A DNA stretch of 64,000 nucleotides from JANQPA01 sp964548175 (GTDB taxonomy: Bacteria; Bacteroidota; Bacteroidia; Chitinophagales; Saprospiraceae), in the NCBI GenBank assembly GCA_964548175.1, contig CAZJQS010000019.1, forward strand, positions 1-64,000. The letters are read 5' to 3'. Below are positions 51,586-59,610 of this stretch, piece by piece. A program made the translations under genes and the position numbers. Below the pieces are notes generated by a model that had not been told where the DNA came from, ran no database searches, and saw only the letters and a list, made by a program, of their open reading frames with translations. Every line of letters starts with the position of its first letter. Positions within the stretch are counted from its first letter, which is position 1.

Positions 51586-53041
51586 TATCGTTCTTTTTAT
51601 TCTGATCCTGCTGTTCAGCACAAGTTGTGAGCTTTTTAAAAAAGCACAGGACGCCCCCAGCGTCAGAGATAAAAAAGAAGAGGAAATGGAACCCCTGCAA
51701 AGTCCATTGGTATACGATCCCATCAAAAATGAATGGGTGCGGGTGAGCGCAGAAACGCCTACCGAAAAAATGGATACCGTACGTTGGACAATGCTCTCCG
51801 CTGATCAATATTCCCCGATCAACTCGATTGCGACCTCCCCCATCGATATTTCCACTGGAAATCCATCATCGGGGATCATCGAACGCGACAACTTTGGGTC
51901 GGTAAAAAAATCTTCCTACAATGTCGTCTTAATGCTTCCGTTCCTGACTAATCAATTCGACCCCATCTCGGATCAGTTCAGCAATATTTCCAAATGGACG
52001 CTCAATTATTATGGTGGGACCAAAATGGCCTTGAAGAAGCTCGAAAATGAAGGCATCAGCTTGAAAGTTAATGTACTGGACAGCAAAGGCTCAGAGCAAG
52101 CTGTCAATGAATTGCTCCAAAATAATAGGGCACTGAAAAATGCGGATCTCATTGTCGGTCCTTACAGACGGGATAACATCAAAATGGTGGCCGAGTTTGC
52201 CAAGCGCAACGATGTCACCATGATATCCCCCTACAGCGCCTCTTCCAACCTGACCGGTAACAACCCAAACTACCTGCAGGTAAGCCCGAGCCTGGAGGCG
52301 CACTGCCGGGCCATTATCTTTAATGCCCGTAAAAAGTTTAAGCCTGAGCAAATTGTCATCCTTTACCAGGATTCACCGGCTAAACGCCAGACCGTACAGT
52401 ACTTCCAGGACGCCAATAAGCTGTATTCAGGATCCGCCGAAGTACAACCTCTCGCGGAATACGTCCTTCCCGCAGATGAATTTCCCGTCGCCGAAGACCT
52501 TGACCTGACGCCTTACCTGAATGAGCAGGATTCCATCGCCTTCATCATCCCGGCCTGGTCCTCCTCCGATCAGAATTTCGTTTACCTAATGATGTCCCAG
52601 ATCGAGTTGGATCGCGATCCTTTCCAGTACCTGGAAGTCTACGGCCTCCCCCAATGGCAGCAATACGACCGCATCGATCTGGATTATTTCGAAAAACTAA
52701 ATGTCCACATCTCCAGCAACGCCTTCCTCGATGATCAGGATACCGATGTTGCCGAATTTAAAAGAGACTTTTATGACCAGTACGGCCTCATCGCTCCTTT
52801 TGAGGCCTATCTGGGTTATGATGTCATGCTTTTTTCAGGACGAATGCTTAAAAAATATGGAAACAAGTTTCAGTATCACCTGGAAAAGGAATCTCCTCAG
52901 TACATGCATACGGCCTTCGAATTTGAGCGCGTAGTTAAGCCCACGACCACCGGGCAGGAAAACTTGCCCATTGAGCAGTTTGAGAATAAATTTGTGAATA
53001 TCCTGCAGTTTAAAAATTATCGTTTTCAGAAAGTAAATTAA
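51542..53041 (+). CDS. LpoA-like (type 1 periplasmic binding fold) lipoprotein
   Basis: 499 residues. A short N-terminus precedes a lipoprotein signal with lipobox LFSTSC (Cys29), then a linker of about 90 residues. From YNVVLMLPFLTNQ the sequence follows the type 1 periplasmic-binding fold: ALKKLENEGISLKVNVLDSK, VGPYRRDNIKMVAEFAKRNDV, SPYSASSNLTGNNPNYLQVSPS and GYDVMLFSGRML. This fold is used by branched-chain amino acid binding proteins and by LpoA, the activator of penicillin-binding protein 1A. The start lies inside guaA in another frame (44-bp overlap), so translation is likely coupled. Function inferred. Confidence 0.75.
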   Translation: MISAPNHRQLSSGSNIVLFILILLFSTSCELFKKAQDAPSVRDKKEEEMEPLQSPLVYDPIKNEWVRVSAETPTEKMDTVRWTMLSADQYSPINSIATSPIDISTGNPSSGIIERDNFGSVKKSSYNVVLMLPFLTNQFDPISDQFSNISKWTLNYYGGTKMALKKLENEGISLKVNVLDSKGSEQAVNELLQNNRALKNADLIVGPYRRDNIKMVAEFAKRNDVTMISPYSASSNLTGNNPNYLQVSPSLEAHCRAIIFNARKKFKPEQIVILYQDSPAKRQTVQYFQDANKLYSGSAEVQPLAEYVLPADEFPVAEDLDLTPYLNEQDSIAFIIPAWSSSDQNFVYLMMSQIELDRDPFQYLEVYGLPQWQQYDRIDLDYFEKLNVHISSNAFLDDQDTDVAEFKRDFYDQYGLIAPFEAYLGYDVMLFSGRMLKKYGNKFQYHLEKESPQYMHTAFEFERVVKPTTTGQENLPIEQFENKFVNILQFKNYRFQKVN

Positions 53042-53175
53042 TCCCCTTTTTTAGCGTAAAACATGAATCTTCGCGAGTTTGGCTGACAAAAGTGAATGTC
53101 GTTTCTTTGGAAAGGACAAAACCTGATTTAAAGGATTAGACAACAATTAAGGTCGACTCCTATTTAACTTTTTTC

Positions 53176-53811
53176 ATGAAGCCGGAAAGACTTGAAAAAA
53201 TAAAACAAACCGTCGCCCGACGGCAACCGACGCTTAGCATTGTATTGGAAAATGTCCATGATATGCACAACATCGGGGCCGTCCTGCGCTCCTGTGATTC
53301 CGTGGGTGTTTGTGAGATCTTCATACTCCAAACGGCAGAAGAGCTCAGGTTCAGCCGACTGGTGCTGGGAAAAAAAACTTCGGCGGGCGCCAGAAAGTGG
53401 GTTAACGTCAATTATTATCAAAACAGAGAAGCCTGCTTCAAACACGTCCGGCAACAATATCAGCGTATTTTCAGTACTCACCTCGCTAAGGGAACCCGTT
53501 CTTTATATGAACTCGACCTGACTCGCCCCACGGCCCTCCTTTTTGGAAATGAACAATATGGGATCACTCCCGAAACGCTGGCGTTTTCCGACGGGAATTT
53601 CACCGTACCCCAGGTTGGCATGGCAAAAAGTCTGAATATCTCTGTGGCTTGCGCCGTTTCACTTTACGAAGCTTATCGCCAACGAAATATAAAAGGCTTA
53701 TATACCGATCATCCGGATATTACTCCCGATCAACAAAAAGAATTGCTTCAATCTTATATCAAAAAACACGAGGAGGGCGGCTCCGGAGGGTTTGCAGAAC
53801 TTATTCTTTAA
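53176..53811 (+). CDS. TrmH/SpoU family RNA methyltransferase
   Basis: 211 residues. The SPOUT motifs are clear: motif 1 VLENVHDMHNIGAVLRSCD, motif 2 ALLFGNEQYGITPE and motif 3 VPQVGMAKSLNISVACAVSLYE. The best fit is TrmH, which makes 2'-O-methylguanosine at tRNA position 18; a 23S rRNA methylase is possible. The upstream gap 53042-53175 has no feature. Same strand as guaA and the LpoA-like gene; a shared transcript is possible. Confidence 0.92.
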   Translation: MKPERLEKIKQTVARRQPTLSIVLENVHDMHNIGAVLRSCDSVGVCEIFILQTAEELRFSRLVLGKKTSAGARKWVNVNYYQNREACFKHVRQQYQRIFSTHLAKGTRSLYELDLTRPTALLFGNEQYGITPETLAFSDGNFTVPQVGMAKSLNISVACAVSLYEAYRQRNIKGLYTDHPDITPDQQKELLQSYIKKHEEGGSGGFAELIL

Positions 53812-53861
53812 CATTCCTCTCTTCGCAGGGCGCTGATTTTATTAAAGTCGATCACCTTAAT

Positions 53862-54863
53862 TTATTCCAAAAGTAAATTGCACCCCCTGATGTCACTGGC
53901 ATCCATTCTCCCGAGGATCTCAAAAGAGCCGTCTTCGTAGACTTTTCCCAGATCATCCGTGGCGATGAAGCTGATGGTGTCTATATTAGCCAGGTCGATG
54001 ATATTGATCGCACCGTTTTTACCGTACTTTTGAGGACACAAGGGATCGGTAATTTCCCGGGTAAGGACTTTCATGGCAGGTGGCGGGAAAAAGAGCCCTT
54101 CTCCTTTGGAATAAGCCTGTGAAAACAATTCCGTCATGCCATATTCCGAATGAATATTTTTTACCCGAAAAGCCTGACAAAGAATACCATGGAGTTCTGC
54201 ACGGGTAATTTCTTTCCTGCGTCCTTTCATGCCTCCCGTTTCCATAACGATAGCTCCGGATAGATCTACAGGATGATTTTCCGCCAAATCCCAGAGCGCG
54301 AAGCTTACGCCCAGCAGCAAAACCGGAATTTTCGCTTCCCGGCACGATTGGAGTGTTTTGATTAATGCTTCCTGATCATACAGAAAAAATCCTGACTGCG
54401 GGTACTTTGACCGCTTAATGAAATGCTCCGCCATCAGCACCAGAGAAGACCCCTCCCGCTCGAGATAGGCGGGCAATAAAGCTAAAACAGCATACTCCTC
54501 AATTTTTCCATAAAAAAAATCAAAGATCCGCACGGTATTGTCCAGGTACCAGGAAACCGAGCAAACGGCATGGCGGCTATTAGCGGCAAAACCTCCCGTT
54601 CCGGAACTACTAAACCACATTTCCGGGTTCCATTCCCCCGTTTTAATCTCATGAGTCTTAAAAAACTGAATCGGCAAAAAAGGAATCTGTTCCAGCCGAT
54701 CAACCTTTTGCGGTTTGAGGCGTAATAAATCTATATATTGCCGATAGAGCGGATTGTATTCGGCCTGATAACGAAAAACAGCCAGGGCCAACTCCTCGAA
54801 GCTTTCCTCACTGACTACCCTGATTTTATCACGTAATTGACTGCCGGCTGACTTCCAATCCAT
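53862..54863 (-). CDS. LuxE/PaaK-type acyl-protein synthetase-like enzyme
   Basis: 333 residues from ATG 54863; an in-frame upstream extension reaches 54908 but is AT-rich and crosses the promoter box. The region LPIQFFKTHEIKTGEW and FSSSGTGGFAANSRHAV (phosphate-binding SSGTGG) identify the LuxE-type ANL superfamily, and HSEYGMTELFSQAY is the adenylation motif. The end DASDIRGCNLLL completes the fold. It would activate a fatty acid or similar acid as an acyl-AMP. Substrate unknown. Minus strand -7 box at 54875-54882. Divergent from the lipoprotein at 54911. Confidence 0.88.
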   Translation of the reverse strand: MDWKSAGSQLRDKIRVVSEESFEELALAVFRYQAEYNPLYRQYIDLLRLKPQKVDRLEQIPFLPIQFFKTHEIKTGEWNPEMWFSSSGTGGFAANSRHAVCSVSWYLDNTVRIFDFFYGKIEEYAVLALLPAYLEREGSSLVLMAEHFIKRSKYPQSGFFLYDQEALIKTLQSCREAKIPVLLLGVSFALWDLAENHPVDLSGAIVMETGGMKGRRKEITRAELHGILCQAFRVKNIHSEYGMTELFSQAYSKGEGLFFPPPAMKVLTREITDPLCPQKYGKNGAINIIDLANIDTISFIATDDLGKVYEDGSFEILGRMDASDIRGCNLLLE

Positions 54864-54874
54864 CTTTTTTTTGG

Positions 54875-54882
54875 CAAAAATA
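54875..54882 (-). promoter_or_regulatory. -7 element of the LuxE-like gene
   Basis: TATTTTTG on the minus strand, 11 bp from the start codon at 54863; supports that start. Confidence 0.5.
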
Positions 54883-54910
54883 TTTATATTGAATTCAAAT
54901 GTAAGCATTG

Positions 54911-55417
54911 ATGAAAAGACATTCCACCCTACTTTTTTATTTGACCGGTCTGACGCTGATGATATTCGGCTGCGCCACGCCTCCGGAATATCCTGACGAG
55001 CCCGTGATCACTTATTTGCGAATGAATAAAACGGCCATAGCGCAGGGCAATCAGAACGCCGTTCCCGACACCCTCAAGATCACTTTTGAATTTACGGATG
55101 GTGACGGCAACCTGAGCTCGGAAAGCGACTCTACGGATGTCTTCCTTACGGATAGCCGGGATGGCTTCGTTACCACCTTCAAGCTCCCTTTAATACCGAC
55201 CCAGGGCGTGGGTAACGGCATTTCCGGAGAAATTACCGTCAAGATCCCTAATACCCCTTTTCAGATCTGCTGTACTTACCCCAACGGCGCTCCTGCCTGT
55301 TTGCCTAACGCTCAATTCCCAACCGATGAATTTTTCTTCACGATCCAACTGCGCGACCGGGCCGGGAACCTGAGTAACACCATAGAGACCGAACCGATTA
55401 CGGTTTTGTGTAATTGA
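54911..55417 (+). CDS. Lipoprotein, unknown function
   Basis: 168 residues. Lipobox MIFGC (Cys about 20), short linker, then a beta-sandwich with FTDGDGNLSSESDSTDVFLTD and DRAGNLSNTIET, typical of Ig-like Bacteroidota lipoproteins. Four cysteines (ICCTYPNGAPAC, plus the C-terminal ...LC) could form disulfides. It begins next to the divergent LuxE-like gene. Confidence 0.8.
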   Translation: MKRHSTLLFYLTGLTLMIFGCATPPEYPDEPVITYLRMNKTAIAQGNQNAVPDTLKITFEFTDGDGNLSSESDSTDVFLTDSRDGFVTTFKLPLIPTQGVGNGISGEITVKIPNTPFQICCTYPNGAPACLPNAQFPTDEFFFTIQLRDRAGNLSNTIETEPITVLCN

Positions 55418-55426
55418 TAAGAACAT

Positions 55427-56323
55427 TTAAACATTGATCCAGTCTAATCCTTTTTTCAACAACTCTAATGTTTCCGCTTCCTTACTATCTTTCAGCGGCT
55501 GATGATTATAGAGCCATTCTGCCTGCGGCGGCATGCTCATGAGGATGGATTCGGTGCGACCGTCGGTGTCCAGACCGAATTTCGTCCCTTTGTCCCATAC
55601 CAGATTGAATTCCACGTAACGACCCCGGCGGATCATTTGCCAGTGCTTTTCCTCTTCCGTAAATGCCCGGTCTTTATTATCGTTTAACAGCTTGATGTAG
55701 ATCGGGCAAAAGGCTTCTCCGACCTCTTTCACAAATTCGAATAGTTCTTCCTTCGTTTTTCCCTCGATTTCATTTAAGCGATCGAAGAAGATACCGCCGA
55801 TGCCCCGGGTTTCATCGCGATGTTTGAGGAAAAAATAATCATCTGCCCATTTTTTGAAGCGAGGATAGTATTCAGGATCGTGCCGGTCACAAACTGCTTT
55901 TAATTGTTGATGGAAAAAACGAGCTTCTTCAGCTGCGATATAGTGGGGCGTAAGATCAATGCCTCCGCCAAACCACCAGAGGCCGTTGTCCATCTCAAAA
56001 TAGCGAACGTTCATGTGGATGATGGGCGTCCAGGGGTTTTCCGGGTGTAAAACGATGGACACTCCGGTAGCGAAGAATTGGCCGGAATCGATCTTTAAAG
56101 CCCTGGTAATCTTATCCGGCATGGGGCCGTGTACGGCTGAGAAATTCACGCCTCCTTTGGCGATGTGACGGCCGAGGATCACCCGGGAGCGGCCGCCGCC
56201 TCCCCCATCGCGCCGCCATTGGTCTTCCTGGAATTTGCCCTCGCCGTCCGCTTGTTCCAACTGACGGCAGATATCGTCCTGAAGGTGTTGAAAATAATCG
56301 CTAATGCTTTCTTTGTTGATCAT
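55427..56323 (-). CDS. hemF: Oxygen-dependent coproporphyrinogen-III oxidase
   Basis: 298 residues. Motifs AKGGVNFSAVHGPMP, FATGVSIVLHPENPWTPIIHMNVRYFE, FGGGIDLTPHY and DKGTKFGLDTDGRTESILMSMPP are diagnostic, each containing conserved His or Arg residues. It decarboxylates coproporphyrinogen III to protoporphyrinogen IX with oxygen. The cell therefore makes haem aerobically. It follows an ArsC-like gene by 4 bp in the same direction. Confidence 0.97.
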   Translation of the reverse strand: MINKESISDYFQHLQDDICRQLEQADGEGKFQEDQWRRDGGGGGRSRVILGRHIAKGGVNFSAVHGPMPDKITRALKIDSGQFFATGVSIVLHPENPWTPIIHMNVRYFEMDNGLWWFGGGIDLTPHYIAAEEARFFHQQLKAVCDRHDPEYYPRFKKWADDYFFLKHRDETRGIGGIFFDRLNEIEGKTKEELFEFVKEVGEAFCPIYIKLLNDNKDRAFTEEEKHWQMIRRGRYVEFNLVWDKGTKFGLDTDGRTESILMSMPPQAEWLYNHQPLKDSKEAETLELLKKGLDWINV

Positions 56324-56327
56324 GGTT

Positions 56328-56678
56328 TTATTGCAGTTTTTCTAAGGCGCCTTGCACTGCTTTTTTAGCGCTGCCGACAAAGACAACGCCGTCGATGACG
56401 ACGACCGGTCTTTTCAAAAACGTATATTCATCGAGGATAAGAGAACGGTAATCGTCTTCAGAAAGTTCCCTTTCATTCAGCTTCATGGAGCGGTACTTCA
56501 TGGCCCGGCGGCTGAACAATTCCTCATAGGAACCTACTTTTTCTTTGAGAAAATCCAGTTGCTCCGGCGTAATGGAATATGTTTTAATGTCTTGCAATTC
56601 AAAGCCTTCCCCATTATTCAATTGGGCGATCACTTTCTGGCAGGTTTTGCAGTTTGCTAAATGATAGATTTTTTTCAT
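56328..56678 (-). CDS. ArsC/Spx-like thioredoxin-fold protein
   Basis: 116 residues. CKTCQKVIAQLN gives the N-terminal CxxC, with SRRAMKYRSM and FLKRPVVVIDGVVFVGS (the RP motif) marking the ArsC fold. The similarity is to ArsC-like and Spx-like proteins of unknown or regulatory role; the catalytic pattern of arsenate reductase is not strong. It lies 4 bp before hemF, so the pair is probably an operon. The -7 box at 56693 on the minus strand is the likely promoter. Confidence 0.85.
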   Translation of the reverse strand: MKKIYHLANCKTCQKVIAQLNNGEGFELQDIKTYSITPEQLDFLKEKVGSYEELFSRRAMKYRSMKLNERELSEDDYRSLILDEYTFLKRPVVVIDGVVFVGSAKKAVQGALEKLQ

Positions 56679-56692
56679 AATTTGCTTTTTTG

Positions 56693-56700
56693 CAAAAATA
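56693..56700 (-). promoter_or_regulatory. -7 element of the ArsC-like/hemF operon
   Basis: TATTTTTG on the minus strand, 14 bp from the start codon at 56678. Confidence 0.5.
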
Positions 56701-56730
56701 GAGAACAGTCATTCAAAAATCATCATACCT

Positions 56731-57606
56731 ATGCAATTATCCTCAGAAGCTGATCTGGTGTTGAATCCGGACGGCAGCATTTATCACCTCAATTTATTTC
56801 CGGAGGACGTAGCTGACACCGTGATGTTGGTGGGTGATCCCGGGCGGGTGGAGCGCATTTCCCGTCATTTTGACCGCATTGACAGAAAGGTGCAGAAGCG
56901 GGAGTTTGTCACGCATATCGGTTGGTTGGGAAAAAAGCGGTTGATGGTTCTTTCCACGGGCATCAGCACCGCCAACATCGATATTGCCATTAATGAACTG
57001 GATGCATTGGTGAATGTGGATTTGGAAAAAAGAACATTGAAAGAAACGATTCGCAGTCTGAATTTTATCCGGGTGGGCACCAGTGGCAGTCTGCAAAAAG
57101 ACATTCCGGTGGATTCCATTGTAGCTTCTTCCTTTGGGCTGGGGCTGGATAATTTGATGGCATATTATAAGCGGCCTTTAAACCAGCGGGAACGAGAACT
57201 CCACGACAGCTGGAAGCAATACGACAAGGAGCACCTGAATCTTCCTCAGTCAACTTATGTAGCCGCGGCTAATCCGGAGCTGTTGCTCGATCTTGCCAGG
57301 AACACCCGAAAGGGCATTACGTTGACGGCGCCAGGCTTTTATGGCCCGCAAGGCAGAAAGCTCCGTCTTGAGCCTATTGAGCCTTTGCAGCAACTCGATC
57401 TTTTTGCCCAATTCGACTTCAGGGGGCTACAGATTACCAACTTTGAGATGGAGACCTCCGCCATTTACGGTTTATCCAATTTATTGGGGCACAAAGGCTT
57501 ATCTTTTAATACCATTATTGCCAACCGGCCGGCGCAGGCCTTTTCTAAGGACCCGAAAAAGGCCGTGGATGGCGTGATTGAGTATGTGTTGGATTTGGTG
57601 TCTTAG
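56731..57606 (+). CDS. Nucleoside phosphorylase (uridine phosphorylase type)
   Basis: 291 residues. NP-I family: LVGDPGRVERIS binds phosphate, VGTSGSLQKDIPV follows, and the nucleoside site ITNFEMETSAIYGLSNLLGHKG carries the Glu-Met-Glu segment. The family cleaves uridine or purine nucleosides with phosphate; the length and motif fit uridine phosphorylase or a related enzyme. Its partner in salvage may be the deoxynucleoside kinase elsewhere in the window. The next gene downstream is a decayed amine oxidase on the other strand. Confidence 0.9.
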   Translation: MQLSSEADLVLNPDGSIYHLNLFPEDVADTVMLVGDPGRVERISRHFDRIDRKVQKREFVTHIGWLGKKRLMVLSTGISTANIDIAINELDALVNVDLEKRTLKETIRSLNFIRVGTSGSLQKDIPVDSIVASSFGLGLDNLMAYYKRPLNQRERELHDSWKQYDKEHLNLPQSTYVAAANPELLLDLARNTRKGITLTAPGFYGPQGRKLRLEPIEPLQQLDLFAQFDFRGLQITNFEMETSAIYGLSNLLGHKGLSFNTIIANRPAQAFSKDPKKAVDGVIEYVLDLVS

Positions 57607-58053
57607 TTAAATACTATCAAGTTCACTTAATATAAAATTCTTCAAATCATCTCCTGAACGAGAAATAAAGTCTTGTGCAGGTGCACCCACTACGAACAAT
57701 CCCAGTATATTCTTGGTGGTATTTTGTCCAAAAGCAGCATTGTAATATGTTTTTTGTCCGCTACTTTCGGGTGATAAAAATCAGCAAAACTTGTGTTAAT
57801 TCTCATTCTACCGCCATAAGCAGATGAAGCTTCAATAATTTCGAAATCAGTTTCTTGTTAGTTTTAGGAAATACCCAGCTGATAAACCACCAGCTCCAGC
57901 ACCAATAACTAGCACTTTTCCTGAAAAAGGTGTGGATATATCGTCCTCTTTTTTACAAGATGAAAGCATACCTTGAAAAGGTAATCCAATGCCAAATAGT
58001 CCGCAAATCTCGTTAAATTCCTTTCTAGTCATTTTTGGATTTATTGCATCCAC
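57607..58053 (-). pseudogene. Decayed flavin amine oxidase-like gene
   Basis: Residues 1-68 (from 58053) contain a Cys-containing signal-like segment (PFQGMLSSCKK) and an FAD-binding motif VLVIGAGAGGLSAGYFLK, then a stop. In other frames the reading continues: ETDFEIIEASSAYGGRM (after a frameshift near 57855), SFADFYHP, then a gap and SGQKTYYNAAFGQNTTKN and FVVGAPAQDFISRSGDD to a stop at 57607. Family members have about 420-450 residues, while the pieces here total about 150. So at least one frameshift and one large internal deletion have broken the gene. It is AT-richer than the neighbours and lies at the left end of the accessory region. Confidence 0.8.
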
Positions 58054-58109
58054 CGTTCTTATCCATTAAATCGCAGCGGAATTTGTGTGTCATGTTAAGC
58101 CTGTGTTAA

Positions 58110-58182
58110 ATTACTTGCAAAATGCAATTTATTTCAACAATTACTTGCAATAGAAAAGTTATTTGCGTATGATTGCTTGCAA
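58110..58182. promoter_or_regulatory. Three direct repeats ATTRCTTGCAA, possible operator
   Basis: ATTACTTGCAA at 58110-58120 and 58140-58150, and ATTGCTTGCAA at 58172-58182, with start-to-start spacings of 30 and 32 bp, about three helical turns. They lie ahead of the lipoprotein pseudogene and upstream of the SDR gene. Such phased repeats look like binding sites for a transcription factor; the factor is unknown. Confidence 0.5.
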
Positions 58183-58200
58183 AGTAAAAGTAATAAAATC

Positions 58201-58395
58201 ATGACGCTGAAACAAGTAGTTACAATTCTAATATTTACAGGATTAATCGCAGCCTGTAATTCGACTAAATCGACAAGCGCGTTTAATTAATCAAAAGCAC
58301 AAACAATGGCGGAGGAAAATTTAAAAGAGGCCGCCAACAATGCATTTTTAGCTCTTTTTACGGACTATAGCGAAGAAGGTGTGTACGTACAATGA
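58201..58395 (+). pseudogene. Decayed small lipoprotein (possibly NTF2/SnoaL-like) gene
   Basis: From ATG 58201 the frame reads a lipoprotein-like MTLKQVVTILIFTGLIAAC, then stops in frame at TAA 58288-58290. The same frame resumes with MAEENLKEAANNAFLALFTD YSEEG and stops at 58395. The second segment resembles the first helix of NTF2/SnoaL-like domains, which continue for another 100 residues that are absent here. So the gene has an in-frame stop and a 3' truncation. The assignment to that fold is tentative. Confidence 0.55.
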
Positions 58396-58469
58396 CAACG
58401 GACTGTTTGGTTTTTAATATTCATTTAAAAACAAAGAATTTTCAGGACCTAGAAAATAAAAGCAGAGAC

Positions 58470-59339
58470 ATGGAAAATATAATCATCACAGGAAGCAGTA
58501 GCGGATTTGGCTTAAAGGCCGCTAAAGATTTTGCCGACAAAGGCAACAAAGTATTCGCCACGATGCGTAACCCAAATGGGAAAAATGCAACGGCAAAAAC
58601 TGAATTAGAAGCCCATTCGCCCCGTATCAAAGTAGTGGATATGGATGTAACCAAGGATGCATCTGTAAAAGAGGCAATGGAAAATATCCTTACAGCAGCA
58701 GGGAATATCGACATCCTGATTAATAATGCAGGGATTATGTACTTAGGTATTACCGAAGCATTCAGTGTAGAACAAGCCCACTTTCAAATGGAAACCAATT
58801 ATTATGGTGCTATTAGAGTAATGCAAGCGGTTTTACCTTCTATGCGTAAGGCTGGTTCAGGCTTAATCATCAATACATCTTCCTTGGTAGGTCGTATGTC
58901 GCCTCCATTTTTCGGAACCTATACCGCTACCAAACACGCTTTAGAAGGCTACTCTCAAGCGTTAAGATATGAAGTTTCTCCTTTTGGTGTAGATGTCGTA
59001 ATGGTAGAACCCGGACCATTTGGAACAGGACTTTTGGCTTCTGGCCAAGTGCCTGCTCACAACAAAGTGTTGGAATCTTATGGAGAATTGGCAGGTGTTC
59101 CAACAGCAATGGGCGAGAATTTTGCTCAAATGTTACAAAGCGAGGACGCACCCGACCCTCAATGGGTGGTAGATGCTTATTTAAAGTTAGCAGAAATGCC
59201 TTTTGGCAAGCGTCCTGTAAGAACTGTAGTTGGTATCACTTGGGGCGTAGATGAAATCAATTCTTTAACACAACCAATTCAAGATAGGGTGCTGAAAGAA
59301 ATGCAGCTCGAATCTGTTTTAGGAGGCGCTTCTGCATAA
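58470..59339 (+). CDS. Short-chain dehydrogenase/reductase
   Basis: 289 residues from ATG 58470; upstream in-frame Met codons belong to the decayed gene. Classical SDR: ITGSSSGFGLKAAKDFADKG (nucleotide binding, TGxxxGxG), NNAG, INTSSL, and YTATKHALEGYSQALRYE with the catalytic Tyr and Lys. It reduces or oxidises an unknown alcohol or ketone with NAD(P). It is the only intact gene of the left part of the accessory region and may be controlled by the ATTRCTTGCAA repeats. The composition is AT-richer than the surrounding core. Confidence 0.93.
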   Translation: MENIIITGSSSGFGLKAAKDFADKGNKVFATMRNPNGKNATAKTELEAHSPRIKVVDMDVTKDASVKEAMENILTAAGNIDILINNAGIMYLGITEAFSVEQAHFQMETNYYGAIRVMQAVLPSMRKAGSGLIINTSSLVGRMSPPFFGTYTATKHALEGYSQALRYEVSPFGVDVVMVEPGPFGTGLLASGQVPAHNKVLESYGELAGVPTAMGENFAQMLQSEDAPDPQWVVDAYLKLAEMPFGKRPVRTVVGITWGVDEINSLTQPIQDRVLKEMQLESVLGGASA

Positions 59340-59450
59340 TCACTGGACTTTAAGTTCAATTTGAAAAAATCGCAAGGGTTTCGGCTCTTGTGATTTTTTT
59401 TGTCAATAATCTTTGCGGAGGCGTTTCTTTAAATTGGTAACAACGGTCAA

Positions 59451-59559
59451 GTATAAGAGCAGTAGCGGATTTCAAGGCGATTACTTTTCTGACACCACTA
59501 AAATTTATTAATTACATAGAGCTGGATTTTACCACTTCACCCGCTATTGCTCTTATACA
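59451..59559. repeat. Inverted-repeat element resembling an attC site or MITE
   Basis: 18-bp ends GTATAAGAGCAGTAGCGG (59451-59468) and CCGCTATTGCTCTTATAC (59542-59559) match with one mismatch. GTTGGCGGTA follows at 59563-59572. Total length of about 110-135 bp with a poorly paired centre fits integron attC sites of Bacteroidota, but the core RYYYAAC/GTTRRRY is not exact, so a MITE is equally possible. The gap 59340-59610 holds no gene besides this. Confidence 0.5.
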
Positions 59560-59610
59560 ATGTTGGCGGTAGTTTGTATTCAAGGGTCACCAAATAAGGC
59601 TTTCCTAAAA

